NCBI RefSeq assembly: GCF_040273735.1
Contig: NZ_JBELZM010000010.1
Coordinates: 79,347 to 143,346, forward strand
Direction: 5' to 3'
DNA: 64,000 nt
Source of the DNA: Solibacillus sp040273735
GTDB taxonomy: Bacteria; Bacillota; Bacilli; Bacillales_A; Planococcaceae
Position numbers and translations under genes: made by a program. Under the pieces are notes generated by a model that was given only the letters and a program-made list of their open reading frames with translations, had not been told where the DNA came from and did no database searches. Numbering within the stretch: position 1 is the first letter of the stretch; each line of letters starts with the position of its first letter. Positions 44,065 to 53,881 of the stretch are shown piece after piece.

Positions 44065-46333
44065 TAAGAAAAGAACCATTTCGCAGCTTGTCGACGAGTG
44101 GCAATATGATGAAGAAATGAAACAGAATATTGTCGCCATGCATACGATTGATGAAAAGCAGGCCCAGTACGCAGATTTTCCGTCTAATTTACACCCATCG
44201 ATCATTAAAGCATTGCATGGGCGGGGCATTGAGCAGCTTTATATCCATCAGCGCCAAGCATTCGACTATGCACAACAGCAAAAGCATTTTACTGCGATTA
44301 CACCGACTGCTTCGGGAAAATCGTATTGCTACCATCTGCCGGTTTTACAGCAAATTTTAGAAGATCGCTCAAGTCGCGCCATTTATTTGTTTCCTACAAA
44401 GGCGCTTGCTCAGGACCAGAAATCAGATCTTAATGAATTGATTGAACTGATGGATGAGGATATTTTGAGTTACACATATGATGGAGATACTGCACCAGGC
44501 ATTCGCCAAAAAATCCGGAAAGCCGGCCATATCGTCATGACAAATCCCGATATGCTGCATTCAGGCATTTTACCGCACCATACGAAATGGGTATCTCTTT
44601 TTGAAAACTTGAAGTATATCGTCATTGATGAGTTACATACGTATAAAGGCGTGTTCGGTTCACATGTTGCGCATGTTATAAGAAGACTTCAGCGTATTTG
44701 CGAATTTTATGGAAGCAATCCGATTTTTATTTGTACGAGTGCCACAATCAAAAACCCTAAAGAACTAGCAGAAAGCCTGACAAATAGTAAGCATGAGCTG
44801 ATCGAGCAATCAGGTGCGCCTATCGGTAAGAAGACATTTATTTTTTACAACCCGCCGATCGTCCACCCGACATTTGGTGTGAGACGGAGCGCAGTGCTCG
44901 AAGTACGCGATATTTCGAAGCGCTTGTTTGAAGCGGGCATTCAAACGATTATTTTTGCGAAATCAAGAGTTCGTGTGGAAATGCTTGTTACGTATTTAAA
45001 GTCGTTAACAGCGAAAAAAATTATGGACGAATCGATTCAAGGCTATCGTGGCGGTTATTTGCCGAGTGAACGGAGAGAAATCGAAAAAGGCTTGCGAACA
45101 GGATCGATACAGATGGTCGTCAGTACGAATGCACTTGAATTGGGTGTCGATATCGGGCAATTACAAGCATGTATTATGACCGGCTACCCAGGGAATATTG
45201 CGAGTGCGTGGCAGCAAGCCGGCAGGGCAGGTAGACGTCAGGACGAGGCGCTCATTGTGTATGTTGCGCAATCGACGGCATTGGACCAATATGTTGTCCA
45301 AAATCCTAGTTATCTATTAGGAAGTTCACCAGAAGAAGCGCGTATTAATCCGGAAAACCTGTTAATTTTAATGGAGCATTTAAAATGCGCAGCGTTTGAA
45401 CTGCCATTTTCGATGGAAGATACGTATGGGGAATATGAAGTTCAGGAACTATTAGCCTATTTAGAAGAAGAGGGTGTGCTTGTCCGAACAAGCACGAAAT
45501 GGCATTGGATGAGCGACAGATTTCCGGCGCATGAAATTTCACTGCGCTCAGCTGCACAGGAAAATGTTGTCATTATCGATATTTCAACACCCGCCAATAC
45601 GAAAGTGCTCGGCGAAATGGATACTTATAGTGCAATGACTCTTTTACATGAAGAAGCCATCTATTTGCATCAAGGTATTCAGTTCCAGGTCGAAAAGCTC
45701 GATTGGGAAGAGAAAAAGGCATTCGTTCGAGAAGTGGATGTCGACTACTTTACAGATGCGAATTTGGCTGTCGAGCTGAAAGTGTTAAGTGAAGATAAAT
45801 CGGCACCATTTAAAAACTCGACAGTGAGTTACGGAGATGTAAGCATTTTAGCTATTCCGACCATCTTTAAGAAAATCCGTTTTAATACACATGATAATAT
45901 CGGATCAGGTCCGATTTCGATTCCTCCAATGGAAATGCATACAAATGCGACATGGATGAGCTTTGAGTTGCCGAATAACTGGTCGGAAGAACAACTGACC
46001 GATGCGCTGACAGGGGCTGCCTATGCAATGGGAAGCTTTATCCCGTTATTTATCCACTGTGACCGGTCCGATGTGTCGGTTGTCCCGCAAGTAAAAGCGG
46101 TTCATAATGAAAAACCGACATTGTTTATTTATGACAGTTATCCGGGTGGTATTGGTTTGAGTGAGCGTGTGTACGATGTTTTACTTTCGCTGCTTGAAAG
46201 AACAGCACAGCATGTAGAGAACTGTCCTTGTCAGCAAGGTTGTCCTTCATGCATTGGTGCACAGGATAGTTTAGGAGAAAACAAAAAACAAGTTATGAAA
46301 GTGTTAAATATTTTAATTAACGAAATGATGTGA
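44057..46333 (+). CDS. mrfA: MrfA-type DEAD/DEAH helicase (YprA)
   Basis: A 758-residue superfamily 2 helicase. ATG 44057 follows GAAGGTGA. Walker A PTASGKSY (~83-90), the DEVH-type box VIDELHTYKG, TSATIKNP (motif III) and QQAGRAGRRQDEALIVYV (motif VI) are present. The C-terminal DUF1998 region has a four-cysteine site (CPCQQGCPSC) near the end. In B. subtilis MrfA and MrfB act in a UvrA-independent repair pathway for mitomycin C lesions. The next gene is the expected partner. Confidence 0.93.
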   Translation: MLSKKRTISQLVDEWQYDEEMKQNIVAMHTIDEKQAQYADFPSNLHPSIIKALHGRGIEQLYIHQRQAFDYAQQQKHFTAITPTASGKSYCYHLPVLQQILEDRSSRAIYLFPTKALAQDQKSDLNELIELMDEDILSYTYDGDTAPGIRQKIRKAGHIVMTNPDMLHSGILPHHTKWVSLFENLKYIVIDELHTYKGVFGSHVAHVIRRLQRICEFYGSNPIFICTSATIKNPKELAESLTNSKHELIEQSGAPIGKKTFIFYNPPIVHPTFGVRRSAVLEVRDISKRLFEAGIQTIIFAKSRVRVEMLVTYLKSLTAKKIMDESIQGYRGGYLPSERREIEKGLRTGSIQMVVSTNALELGVDIGQLQACIMTGYPGNIASAWQQAGRAGRRQDEALIVYVAQSTALDQYVVQNPSYLLGSSPEEARINPENLLILMEHLKCAAFELPFSMEDTYGEYEVQELLAYLEEEGVLVRTSTKWHWMSDRFPAHEISLRSAAQENVVIIDISTPANTKVLGEMDTYSAMTLLHEEAIYLHQGIQFQVEKLDWEEKKAFVREVDVDYFTDANLAVELKVLSEDKSAPFKNSTVSYGDVSILAIPTIFKKIRFNTHDNIGSGPISIPPMEMHTNATWMSFELPNNWSEEQLTDALTGAAYAMGSFIPLFIHCDRSDVSVVPQVKAVHNEKPTLFIYDSYPGGIGLSERVYDVLLSLLERTAQHVENCPCQQGCPSCIGAQDSLGENKKQVMKVLNILINEMM

Positions 46334-46337
46334 GAAC

Positions 46338-47600
46338 ATGTCGTATGAAAATAAGCTGTTGCAAATGAAAAAACTGCTAGGCAAAAAAACGGAGCAAAAA
46401 AAAGAAAAACCAAAATTCATTAAACCTGAACCGCCTTTATACAGCGATCAATGGCAACAGGCAGGGCTTGAACTGGTAGAAAATGAATTCGGCATGCTTT
46501 TTAAACGGGAAGTACATTATCCATTTGATTATCAGCACGGCGACTACAAGCTCGGGGAATTGTTTCCTTCCTTAAAGCGCTGGAAGTCCCAAGCCGAAGA
46601 CCATCCGTTTGCCATAAGCGGTGATGAAACGATCGTATTTTTTGATACAGAAACAACCGGTTTAAAAGGCGCGGGTACTCATATCTTTTTACTCGGTTTT
46701 TTGGAAGCGGATGATGAAGGTTTTACGCTCACACAGTATGTATTGTCGGACCCTTCGAATGAAGCGGCACTTCTTTTTGAATCAAAGCTATGGCAGCGAA
46801 ATGTAACGATTGTTTCCTATAACGGAAAAAGTTTCGACTGGCCGCAGCTTCAAGTGCGCTGGACGTTGAACCAGCAATTTTTGCCGCCCCTGAAATCACA
46901 GCGGCAAATAGATTTGCTGCATAGTACGAAACGACTTTGGAAAGATGATTTATCACGAATGAAGCTTACCCAAGTAGAACAGGATAAGCTTGGCTTTTAC
47001 CGAATCGGGGATATACCGGGGCATTTAGCACCTATTATATATTTTGATGCGGTTAAGAGCGGGAATGCGGAAACGCTGATGAAAGTACTGTTGCATAATG
47101 AATGGGATTTACTGTCGCTGATCACATTGTATATTCATTCGACGAATTTATTGTTTGATGATATATCAACGGAATCGGCAACAACATATACGAATATCGG
47201 AAAATGGTTTGGGGATTTGAAAAAGCGGCAAACAAGTACGGAAATACTACAGGCAGTGACGGGCCATTTCGAAATAAAAGATACCGGTTATGCGCATTTT
47301 TATTTAGCATATGAATTAAAGCGGATTGGAGAAACGGATTTAGCGATCCAATCATTCCAAACAGCGCTTCCTGCCATTCCTGTCAGAAAACAGCTGCAGG
47401 CATACGAACAACTAGCCATGCTATATGAACATAAAGTAAAGGACTACGAGCAGGCATACATTTATACGGAAATAGGGAATAATTTACTTCCTGAAATAAC
47501 GTTTCAAAAAGAAACACAGCTTCAAAATCAGCAAAAAAACTGGAAAAAAAGACTTAGTAGATTAGACAATAAAAGAAATAAAAGTTATTTCGACAAATAA
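46338..47600 (+). CDS. mrfB: MrfB-type exonuclease (YprB)
   Basis: A 420-residue protein four bases after mrfA. A DEDDh exonuclease core begins with FFDTETTGLKGAGTHIFLLG (~105-124), with VSYNGKSFDWPQLQ and NEWDLLSLITLYIH as later motifs. The C-terminal ~120 residues form TPR-like helices (LAIQSFQTALPAIPVRKQLQ; YEHKVKDYEQAYIYTEIGNN). B. subtilis MrfB is a metal-dependent exonuclease that works after MrfA. Confidence 0.92.
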   Translation: MSYENKLLQMKKLLGKKTEQKKEKPKFIKPEPPLYSDQWQQAGLELVENEFGMLFKREVHYPFDYQHGDYKLGELFPSLKRWKSQAEDHPFAISGDETIVFFDTETTGLKGAGTHIFLLGFLEADDEGFTLTQYVLSDPSNEAALLFESKLWQRNVTIVSYNGKSFDWPQLQVRWTLNQQFLPPLKSQRQIDLLHSTKRLWKDDLSRMKLTQVEQDKLGFYRIGDIPGHLAPIIYFDAVKSGNAETLMKVLLHNEWDLLSLITLYIHSTNLLFDDISTESATTYTNIGKWFGDLKKRQTSTEILQAVTGHFEIKDTGYAHFYLAYELKRIGETDLAIQSFQTALPAIPVRKQLQAYEQLAMLYEHKVKDYEQAYIYTEIGNNLLPEITFQKETQLQNQQKNWKKRLSRLDNKRNKSYFDK

Positions 47601-47655
47601 TGAAAAATTTTTCGACATCTAGAAGATATGTAGTCGTCCCATTTGTCTGACCTAT

Positions 47656-47663
47656 GCTATAAT
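47656..47663 (+). promoter_or_regulatory. Extended -10 promoter of gpsB
   Basis: TGCTATAAT, a consensus -10 with TG extension, ~35 bases upstream of the gpsB start. There is no good -35 at the standard distance, which an extended -10 can tolerate. Confidence 0.55.
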
Positions 47664-47700
47664 AAATCAAAGAAGTAGCGTGATGGAAGGACGAGGAATA

Positions 47701-48000
47701 ATGGATATTAAATTAACAGCTGACCATATATTGGAAAAAGAATTTAAAAAGAGCATGAAAGGCTATAACATTGACGAAGTGGATCAATTTTTGGATCTGA
47801 TTCGTGAAGATTATGACACATTTACTGCAAAGATTGCTTCCCTGGAAGAGGAAAACGAGCGCTTAAAGCAAGAGCTGGCAAACTCAAGCCGCAAATCCGC
47901 GGTTGCTCCTGCTCCAACAGCAAATAGTACAAACTTCGATATTTTAAAGCGACTTTCAAACTTGGAGAAGCATGTTTTCGGGAGTAAGCTTTACGAATAG
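47701..48000 (+). CDS. gpsB: Cell division regulator GpsB
   Basis: A 99-residue DivIVA-like protein. The start MDIKLTADHILEKEFKKSMK (ATG 47701, GAAGGACGAGG upstream) and NIDEVDQFLDLIREDYDTF are the diagnostic N-terminal membrane- and PBP-binding motifs. A coiled coil (~40-68), a Pro/Ala linker and a C-terminal NFDILKRLSNLEKHVFG trimerisation segment follow. It coordinates PBP1 between division site and side wall; ponA is encoded ~5 kb upstream. Confidence 0.97.
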   Translation: MDIKLTADHILEKEFKKSMKGYNIDEVDQFLDLIREDYDTFTAKIASLEEENERLKQELANSSRKSAVAPAPTANSTNFDILKRLSNLEKHVFGSKLYE

Positions 48001-48020
48001 TTAAACTATTCATGGGAATA

Positions 48021-48049
48021 TTGTTTTTTTTCTATTATTGCAGTATACT
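48021..48049 (+). promoter_or_regulatory. Promoter of rnpB
   Basis: TTGTTT and TATACT separated by 17 bases, placing the start near 48057 at the RNase P RNA 5' end. Confidence 0.75.
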
Positions 48050-48057
48050 TTATTCAT

Positions 48058-48456
48058 ACATCAATATTCGAGTAATCGCTGCGACTTTAAGGTCGTAGAG
48101 GAAAGTCCATGCTCACACGGTGCTGAGATGCCCGTAGTGTTCGTGCTTACTGAAAAAATAAGGTAAGGCAAGAGAATTTCTCTTGACGGCGGAAGGAACT
48201 CCTAAGTCTTTTAGATATGGACGAAACTTCCTGAAAGTGCCACAGTGACGGAGCTTATAGTGAAAACTATAAGGTGGAACGAGGTAAACCCCATGAGTGA
48301 GAAACCCAAATTATGGTAGGGGCACTCTCCTGAAGGAATTGAACGGATGGAGGGACGGTCAGCTTGGCCGTAGATAGATGATTACTACCTAGTCGTACGA
48401 GGCGCAAGCTGTTTGAGTACTTAGGAACAAAACATGGCTTATTGATTATTGATGCT
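48058..48456 (+). ncRNA. rnpB: RNase P RNA, type B
   Basis: Contains the universal blocks GAGGAAAGTCCATGCTC (~48099), GTGCTGAGATGCCCGTAGTG, GTGCCACAGTGACG, GGTAAACCCC and TAGATAGATGATTACTACC. The 5' CATCAATATTCGAGTAAT pairs with the 3' ATTGATTATTGATG to form helix P1. Length near 400 nt and block order fit the Bacillus type B ribozyme, which trims tRNA 5' ends with RnpA. The location after gpsB matches B. subtilis. Confidence 0.97.
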
Positions 48457-48473
48457 TTTTTGAACATATAAAA

Positions 48474-48506
48474 GGGCTCTCCATTCTTTTGTGGAGAGCC
48501 TTTCTT
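48474..48506 (+). terminator. Terminator after rnpB
   Basis: GGCTCTCCAT / TGGAGAGCC stem followed by TTTCTT. Confidence 0.85.
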
Positions 48507-48639
48507 AGTAGAAAAAATTATTTTAAATACAAAAATAAAGGTTCATGACGGGGAATTAGGAAACTAAATCTATAAAACAACACCTGCTTCTGTCGGAGTG
48601 AATATATAAAAACTGTTCTTTATATAAGGGTGATATGTC

Positions 48640-50388
48640 TTGAGCGAATTGAAGTCTAATAAATCCATCATGCAAGAACTGGCATTGTCTCAGTTTCCAA
48701 AAGAATTAATCGAAAGAGTTTTTGAAAATATTGCGGAAGGTATTATGATTACCGATCGAAACAGAAGAATTTTATCGATTAATGTTGCTTTTGAGTTTGT
48801 AACAGGCTTTAAATTAGAAGAGGTACAAGGAAAAAAACCGTCTATTTTGCAGTCTGGCGTGCATGACAGAGCTTTTTATATTGATATGTGGAAACAAATT
48901 GGCAAGGCAGGCATGTGGCAAGGTGAAATTTGGAATAAACGCAAGACGGGTGAATTATACCCCGAATGGCTGACAATACTAGCAATTAAAGATAATGCAG
49001 GTAAGATTACAAATTACTGCGGTATTTTTACGGATTTGTCTGAACGTAAAATCGTAGAAGACGAACTTGAAAAAAGGGCTCTCCATGATTCATTAACAGA
49101 AGTGTGCAATCGTTTTGCCTATATTGAACGTATGAATACACTTCTGGAATTGACAGAAAACAAAGTGATGCCGATACAGCATGCGGTTCTTTTTCTGGAT
49201 TTAGACCGCTTTAAGCAAGTGAATGATTTGCTCGGACATGCCATTGGTGATCGGTTATTGGTGGAAGTATCCAAACGTGTAAAAACTTTAGTGAGAAATA
49301 AGGATATTTTAGCGCGCTTTGGTGGGGATGAATTTGTCATTACATTAGCAAATATCCAACATCCAAGAGAAGCTGCAAAATTTGCTGAGCAGGTGCTCAG
49401 GGTTTTTGAAGCGCCGATTAAAGTTCATGATCAGGATGTCTATATATCGACAAGTATGGGAATCAGTATTTACCCGGCGGACGGTACGACAACAGAACAA
49501 CTATTGAATCGTGCTGATCGTGCCATGTCATTTTCGAAAGATAATGGGCGTAATTGCTACTCGTTCTACTTTGACGGGTTGGAAACTGATTCGAATCGAG
49601 TGCTGACACTTGATAGTGAGCTCCGTAAAGCAATTGAAAACAGGGAATTTACACTTGCCTACCAGCCGAAAATCAGCACCGAAAACAACGGAATTGTCGG
49701 AATCGAAGCATTAGTACGTTGGAATAGCGAGAAACTTGGCTTTGTATCACCTGCTGAATTTATCGAACATGCCGAAGAATCGGGCTTAATTATCCCACTG
49801 AGCGAAATGATTTTCGAGCTTGCATGTGAAGGCTATCATCAGCTTGTTTCGGCAGGGTACCCGAATGTACCGATTGCAGTAAATGTTTCGAGCATTCACT
49901 TCCAGCAGCAAAGCTTCTTAGATTCGGTTCAAAAAATTTTAGAGCGGAATAATGCTTCTGCACAAAGCTTTGAAATCGAAGTGACTGAGCGGACAGTGAT
50001 GAACAGTGCGCAGGAGACAGTGAGTAAACTAGTAAAACTGAGGCAATTAGGTTTTAAGCTTTCGATCGATGATTTCGGGACAGGGTATTCTTCATTAAGT
50101 TACTTAGTGCGATTCCCGCTCGATGTGCTGAAAATTGACCGCAGCTTCATTCAGCATATTTGCTCGCTTGATGATAAGCAGGCAATTGTCGATGCGATTA
50201 TTCAAATGGCGCATCGCCTGCAAATGAAAGTAGTAGCTGAAGGTGTGGAAACAAGCCAGCAAGTCGATTTGCTTAAATCGATGGGCTGTGATTATATTCA
50301 AGGGTATTACTACAGTAAACCATTGCCTATGGAAGAATTAATCGACTTCATCCAATTTTGGGAAGTCGAGCATCAAGAAAGGATTTAA
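48640..50388 (+). CDS. PAS-GGDEF-EAL cyclic di-GMP enzyme
   Basis: A 582-residue soluble protein with a TTG start after AAGGGTGAT. It has PAS (~25-135) with PAC end, GGDEF (~145-310) with an intact GGDEF at 228-232 and an inhibitory RxxD site at 219-222 (RNKD), then EAL (~325-575) with GIEALVRW at 354-361 and DDFGTGYSS. Both catalytic sites look complete, so it may make and degrade cyclic di-GMP. It lies four bases before ypsC and could be co-transcribed. A second diguanylate cyclase is encoded at 55525. Confidence 0.95.
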   Translation: MSELKSNKSIMQELALSQFPKELIERVFENIAEGIMITDRNRRILSINVAFEFVTGFKLEEVQGKKPSILQSGVHDRAFYIDMWKQIGKAGMWQGEIWNKRKTGELYPEWLTILAIKDNAGKITNYCGIFTDLSERKIVEDELEKRALHDSLTEVCNRFAYIERMNTLLELTENKVMPIQHAVLFLDLDRFKQVNDLLGHAIGDRLLVEVSKRVKTLVRNKDILARFGGDEFVITLANIQHPREAAKFAEQVLRVFEAPIKVHDQDVYISTSMGISIYPADGTTTEQLLNRADRAMSFSKDNGRNCYSFYFDGLETDSNRVLTLDSELRKAIENREFTLAYQPKISTENNGIVGIEALVRWNSEKLGFVSPAEFIEHAEESGLIIPLSEMIFELACEGYHQLVSAGYPNVPIAVNVSSIHFQQQSFLDSVQKILERNNASAQSFEIEVTERTVMNSAQETVSKLVKLRQLGFKLSIDDFGTGYSSLSYLVRFPLDVLKIDRSFIQHICSLDDKQAIVDAIIQMAHRLQMKVVAEGVETSQQVDLLKSMGCDYIQGYYYSKPLPMEELIDFIQFWEVEHQERI

Positions 50389-50392
50389 ACGC

Positions 50393-51532
50393 ATGACAAA
50401 ATTTAATTTAGTTGCAACAGCTGCAATGGGCCTAGAGGCAATTGTAGCAGAAGAAGTACGTGATCTAGGATACGAAACACGGGTCGATAACGGCAAAGTA
50501 TATTTTGAAGGCGATGAGATGGCGATTGCTCGCACGAATCTATGGTTGCGTGTAGCGGACCGCGTGAAAATCGTCGTTGCCCAATTTCCTGCTAAAACAT
50601 TTGACCAGCTATTTGAAGGTGTAAAAGCAGTTCAATGGGAAAAATACTTACCGGTGGATGCAAATTTCCCAGTGTCGGGAAAATCGGTCAAATCGACATT
50701 ATTCAGTGTACCGGATTGTCAGGCAATCACGAAAAAAGCAATTGTTGAACGAATGAAACTTGCTTATAAACGTTTAGGATTTTTAGATGAGTCCGGTCCG
50801 ACATTTAAAATCGAAATTTCGATTTTAAAAGATACGGCAACATTAACGATCGATACATCGGGCGTAGGCTTGCATAAACGCGGATATCGTACGACGCAAG
50901 GTGAAGCACCATTAAAAGAAACACTTGCAGCAGCATTAGTGAAAATTTCAAAGTGGTCGCCAAGCCGTCCGTTCGTAGATCCATTCTGTGGTTCGGGAAC
51001 GATTGCATTGGAAGCGGCAATGATTGGCCAAAATATTGCACCGGGCTATAACCGCGAATTTATTTCGGAATCATGGCCATGGATGAAGCAGGATATTTGG
51101 GATAAAGCCCGTGATGAGGCTGATTCTTTAGCGAATTATGATCAGGAATTAACGATCATCGGTACGGATATCGATCATAAAATGGTTGCAATCGCGCAAG
51201 AAAATGCACTTGAAGCAGGCTTTGGAGATTTATTGACATTCAAGCAAATGCAGGCGACTGATTTCACAACGAAGCTGACAGACGGGGTTATTGTTACAAA
51301 CCCGCCATATGGTGAGCGTATCGGTGAAGTAGAAGAAATCGAGAAAATGCTGCGCCAGTTTGGTCAAGTTATGCAAAACTACCCGACATGGTCAGTATAC
51401 ATGCTGTCATCAATGGAAGACTTAGAAGTACATTATGGTAAAAAAGCGACGAAAAAGCGTAAATTATTTAACGGATTCATCCGCACAGATTTATACCAGT
51501 ACTGGGGTCAAAAATCTAAGCGCGAAAATTAA
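50393..51532 (+). CDS. ypsC: THUMP-domain rRNA methyltransferase (YpsC/RlmL-type)
   Basis: A 379-residue class I SAM methyltransferase. An N-terminal ferredoxin-like plus THUMP region (~1-155) is followed by the catalytic domain with DPFCGSGTIALEAAMIGQNI (~199-218), GTDIDHKMV and the VTNPPYGERIGE catalytic motif (~304-315). NPPY marks N2-guanine methylation of rRNA, like E. coli RlmL's N-terminal half. Its place after rnpB is the same in B. subtilis. Confidence 0.92.
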   Translation: MTKFNLVATAAMGLEAIVAEEVRDLGYETRVDNGKVYFEGDEMAIARTNLWLRVADRVKIVVAQFPAKTFDQLFEGVKAVQWEKYLPVDANFPVSGKSVKSTLFSVPDCQAITKKAIVERMKLAYKRLGFLDESGPTFKIEISILKDTATLTIDTSGVGLHKRGYRTTQGEAPLKETLAAALVKISKWSPSRPFVDPFCGSGTIALEAAMIGQNIAPGYNREFISESWPWMKQDIWDKARDEADSLANYDQELTIIGTDIDHKMVAIAQENALEAGFGDLLTFKQMQATDFTTKLTDGVIVTNPPYGERIGEVEEIEKMLRQFGQVMQNYPTWSVYMLSSMEDLEVHYGKKATKKRKLFNGFIRTDLYQYWGQKSKREN

Positions 51533-51537
51533 TATCG

Positions 51538-51578
51538 AAGAGCGTGTCCGAGAAGACATTTCGGAGAACGCTCTTTTT
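51538..51578 (+). terminator. Terminator after ypsC
   Basis: AGAGCG...CGCTCT with inner TCCGA/TCGGA pairing and TTTTTG. Confidence 0.8.
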
Positions 51579-51664
51579 GTTGCATATTATTAGTCTTTTT
51601 TATGTAAATCGTTGTATAATGATGAGTACGGAATTTTTTATTAAATTGTAAAATGTTAGTATTT

Positions 51665-51740
51665 GCGGGAGGAAATGTAAATGTTCCTCCCGCCTCATAT
51701 TGAGGGGGAACATCCATTTGAGAAAATCTTTACCTTTTGA
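51665..51740 (+). promoter_or_regulatory. ypvA leader: hairpin, start-stop codon pair and 19-codon overlapping ORF
   Basis: A perfect 10-bp stem GCGGGAGGAA/TTCCTCCCGC (51665-51674 with 51684-51693) lies just before the ypvA binding site. Its left arm has a ribosome binding site followed by ATG-TAA (51675) and by ATG 51681, which opens a 19-codon frame crossing the ypvA start and ending at 51740. This would fit translational control of ypvA. It has no T-tract, so it is not a terminator. Confidence 0.45.
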
Positions 51741-53619
51741 ATTATCGAGAGAGAAAACTTTCTTCGACTCTTTAGGAGATTGGTTAGGCGATGTCCTGTA
51801 TGACGAATTGCCTGAACGAGGATTTGAATGCCGTGACGAACAAATTTTCATGGCTTACCAAATAGAGCAAGCTTTAAAAGAAAAGAATGTGTTATTTGCG
51901 GAAGCTGGTGTAGGAACAGGAAAAACGATTGCCTACTTATTACCTGCTGTATCCTATGCACGTTATACAGGAAAACCGGCACTTATTGCCTGTGCAGATG
52001 AAACTTTAATCGACCAGCTCGTAAAAGAGGGCGGCGATATTCATAAACTTCGTGATGTATTAGGTCTGGATATTGATGTCCGCCTTGCAAAATCACGTGA
52101 CCAGTATTTATGTTTAAAACGTTTTGAAGAAGCGGAAAAAACGGAAACAGAAGAGTGGATTGATGATATTGCGTTTTCAATTCCGGATGGGGTGTATGCA
52201 CAGGGCAGTATGATTGCCGTGCAGCCATACGGGGAGCGCTCGGATTATCCGTTAGTGACGGATGAAGACTGGGAGAAAGTAAACTACAATTCAATCATGC
52301 AATGTGCGGTTTGTGATTTACGTAATCGTTGCGGCCAAACATTACACCGTGCACATTACCGTAAATCGACGGACCTTATCATTTGTTCGCAAGACTTTTT
52401 AATGGAGCATTTGGCGACAAAGGAATCACGTGAACGTGAAGGGCAATTACCGCTATTACCGGAAGTTTCAATGATGGTCCTTGATGAAGGACATTTACTT
52501 GAATATGCAGCCCAAAAAGCATTAACGTACAAAGTTCAGGCATATACGATCGTAGAGTTGCTGGAACGATTAATGGTAGATGGTGTCCGTGAGCGTACAT
52601 TATATGCGATGGAACATTTACAAGATCACCATGAACTGTTTTTTGACCAGTTGCGTGAAGATATCATTCAATCTGAAGAAGACCGTAAACGTATTGTGAA
52701 GTCAGAACGACTGATCCAATTGGGCGAGCGCGTAATTGCATATGTCGACCAGCTGCTGGAAGAATTTGTTTTTGAATCGGAACTCTACATGATTCCTGAA
52801 TATGAGCTGAATATGGCGGAAGAGTTTTTAGAACATTATGTTGCGGCAATTCGTATTTTTGTTGCACAAGGAGATGCTGTTGATTGGCTGGAGGATACAG
52901 ATGGAGAAGAGACGCTCGTCATTATGCCGCGCCTGATTACCGATGTTCTTTCCGAAACATTATTCTCGAAAAAAATGCCAATCGTGTTCTCATCGGCTAC
53001 GCTATCGGTGAATAAAGATTTCAGCTATATATCATCAAGCTTAGGCATTGAACAATACCAAAGCTTCAGTGTACCATCACCGTTTGATTACGAAGAAGTG
53101 ATGAAAATTTATTTACATGAACTTTCTCAATCCGAAAAAACTGCAAAAGTAGAGCAGCTTTTGAAAGATGGTAAACAGACGTTAATTTTATTTAAATCAA
53201 AACAGGCAATGAATCACTTTAAATCAAATGTAGGTTTAATGGAACGCTTAAATATCGCATTTGAAGGAGACCGTGAGCTTTCGGCAATTGTCCGTGAGTT
53301 CCAAAACGGTGAAGTAAAGACATTATGTTCGTATCATTTATGGGAAGGCTTGGATTTACCGGAAGAAGCGTTAACGCGCGTAATTATTTTCGACTTGCCG
53401 TTCCCGCCGCATGATCCATTGTTCGATGCAAAACGTTCATTTGCACAAAATCCATTTGAAGAAGTTGAATTACCATTCATGCAGCTTCGTCTTCAACAAG
53501 GAATGGGCCGTTTAATTCGTACTTCGAATGACCATGGTGACATTCATATTTTATTAAATAATGAAGAAGCAAGCGTAAAATCTCACTTCACAAATATTTT
53601 AGCAGTAGACCCACAATAG
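51718..53619 (+). CDS. ypvA: DinG/XPD-like helicase with Fe-S cysteines (YpvA)
   Basis: A 633-residue helicase. TTG 51718 follows GAGGGGG. Walker A EAGVGTGKTIAYLLP (~64-78), DEGH box VLDEGHLLEYAA, and QGMGRLIRTSND (motif VI) are clear. Four cysteines (CLKRFEE, then CAVCDLRNRC) fit the XPD/DinG iron-sulfur domain. It lacks the exonuclease fused to the other DinG here. It probably unwinds DNA from 5' to 3' during repair. Confidence 0.9.
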   Translation: MRKSLPFELSREKTFFDSLGDWLGDVLYDELPERGFECRDEQIFMAYQIEQALKEKNVLFAEAGVGTGKTIAYLLPAVSYARYTGKPALIACADETLIDQLVKEGGDIHKLRDVLGLDIDVRLAKSRDQYLCLKRFEEAEKTETEEWIDDIAFSIPDGVYAQGSMIAVQPYGERSDYPLVTDEDWEKVNYNSIMQCAVCDLRNRCGQTLHRAHYRKSTDLIICSQDFLMEHLATKESREREGQLPLLPEVSMMVLDEGHLLEYAAQKALTYKVQAYTIVELLERLMVDGVRERTLYAMEHLQDHHELFFDQLREDIIQSEEDRKRIVKSERLIQLGERVIAYVDQLLEEFVFESELYMIPEYELNMAEEFLEHYVAAIRIFVAQGDAVDWLEDTDGEETLVIMPRLITDVLSETLFSKKMPIVFSSATLSVNKDFSYISSSLGIEQYQSFSVPSPFDYEEVMKIYLHELSQSEKTAKVEQLLKDGKQTLILFKSKQAMNHFKSNVGLMERLNIAFEGDRELSAIVREFQNGEVKTLCSYHLWEGLDLPEEALTRVIIFDLPFPPHDPLFDAKRSFAQNPFEEVELPFMQLRLQQGMGRLIRTSNDHGDIHILLNNEEASVKSHFTNILAVDPQ

Positions 53620-53623
53620 TGTT

Positions 53624-53658
53624 CAACCCCGTTCGAGTGTTTTGAGCGGGGTTTTTGT
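53624..53658 (+). terminator. Terminator after ypvA
   Basis: AACCCCG...CGGGGTT stem with extended G-U pairs and TTTTTG. Confidence 0.85.
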
Positions 53659-53685
53659 TTTAGAATTGCTTTGACGGAGCGGATT

Positions 53686-53838
53686 TTCTAATAAGTAGTA
53701 GTGATGTTCTAATATAATTTGAAAAGTTGTCTAATAAAATGCTGAATTTCCAATATGTAAATCTTATCTTCTGAAATGGAGTTATAAAGTTCAAATATAG
53801 TAGTGAATTATTCTAATATACTTTAATTTCTTCAAATA
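53686..53838 (-). repeat. 21-bp-periodic TATTAGAA repeat, locus B (inverted)
   Basis: On the plus strand TTCTAATA or variants start at 53686, 53707, 53729, 53748, 53769, 53790, 53811 and 53831, spaced 19-22 bases. This is the reverse complement of the motif at 31701 and 63384. It fills the gap between convergent ypvA and the CheX-like gene. Confidence 0.9.
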
Positions 53839-53881
53839 AAAAAACCTTTCATTGAAATGATCAACAAAAGGCAATAATGAT

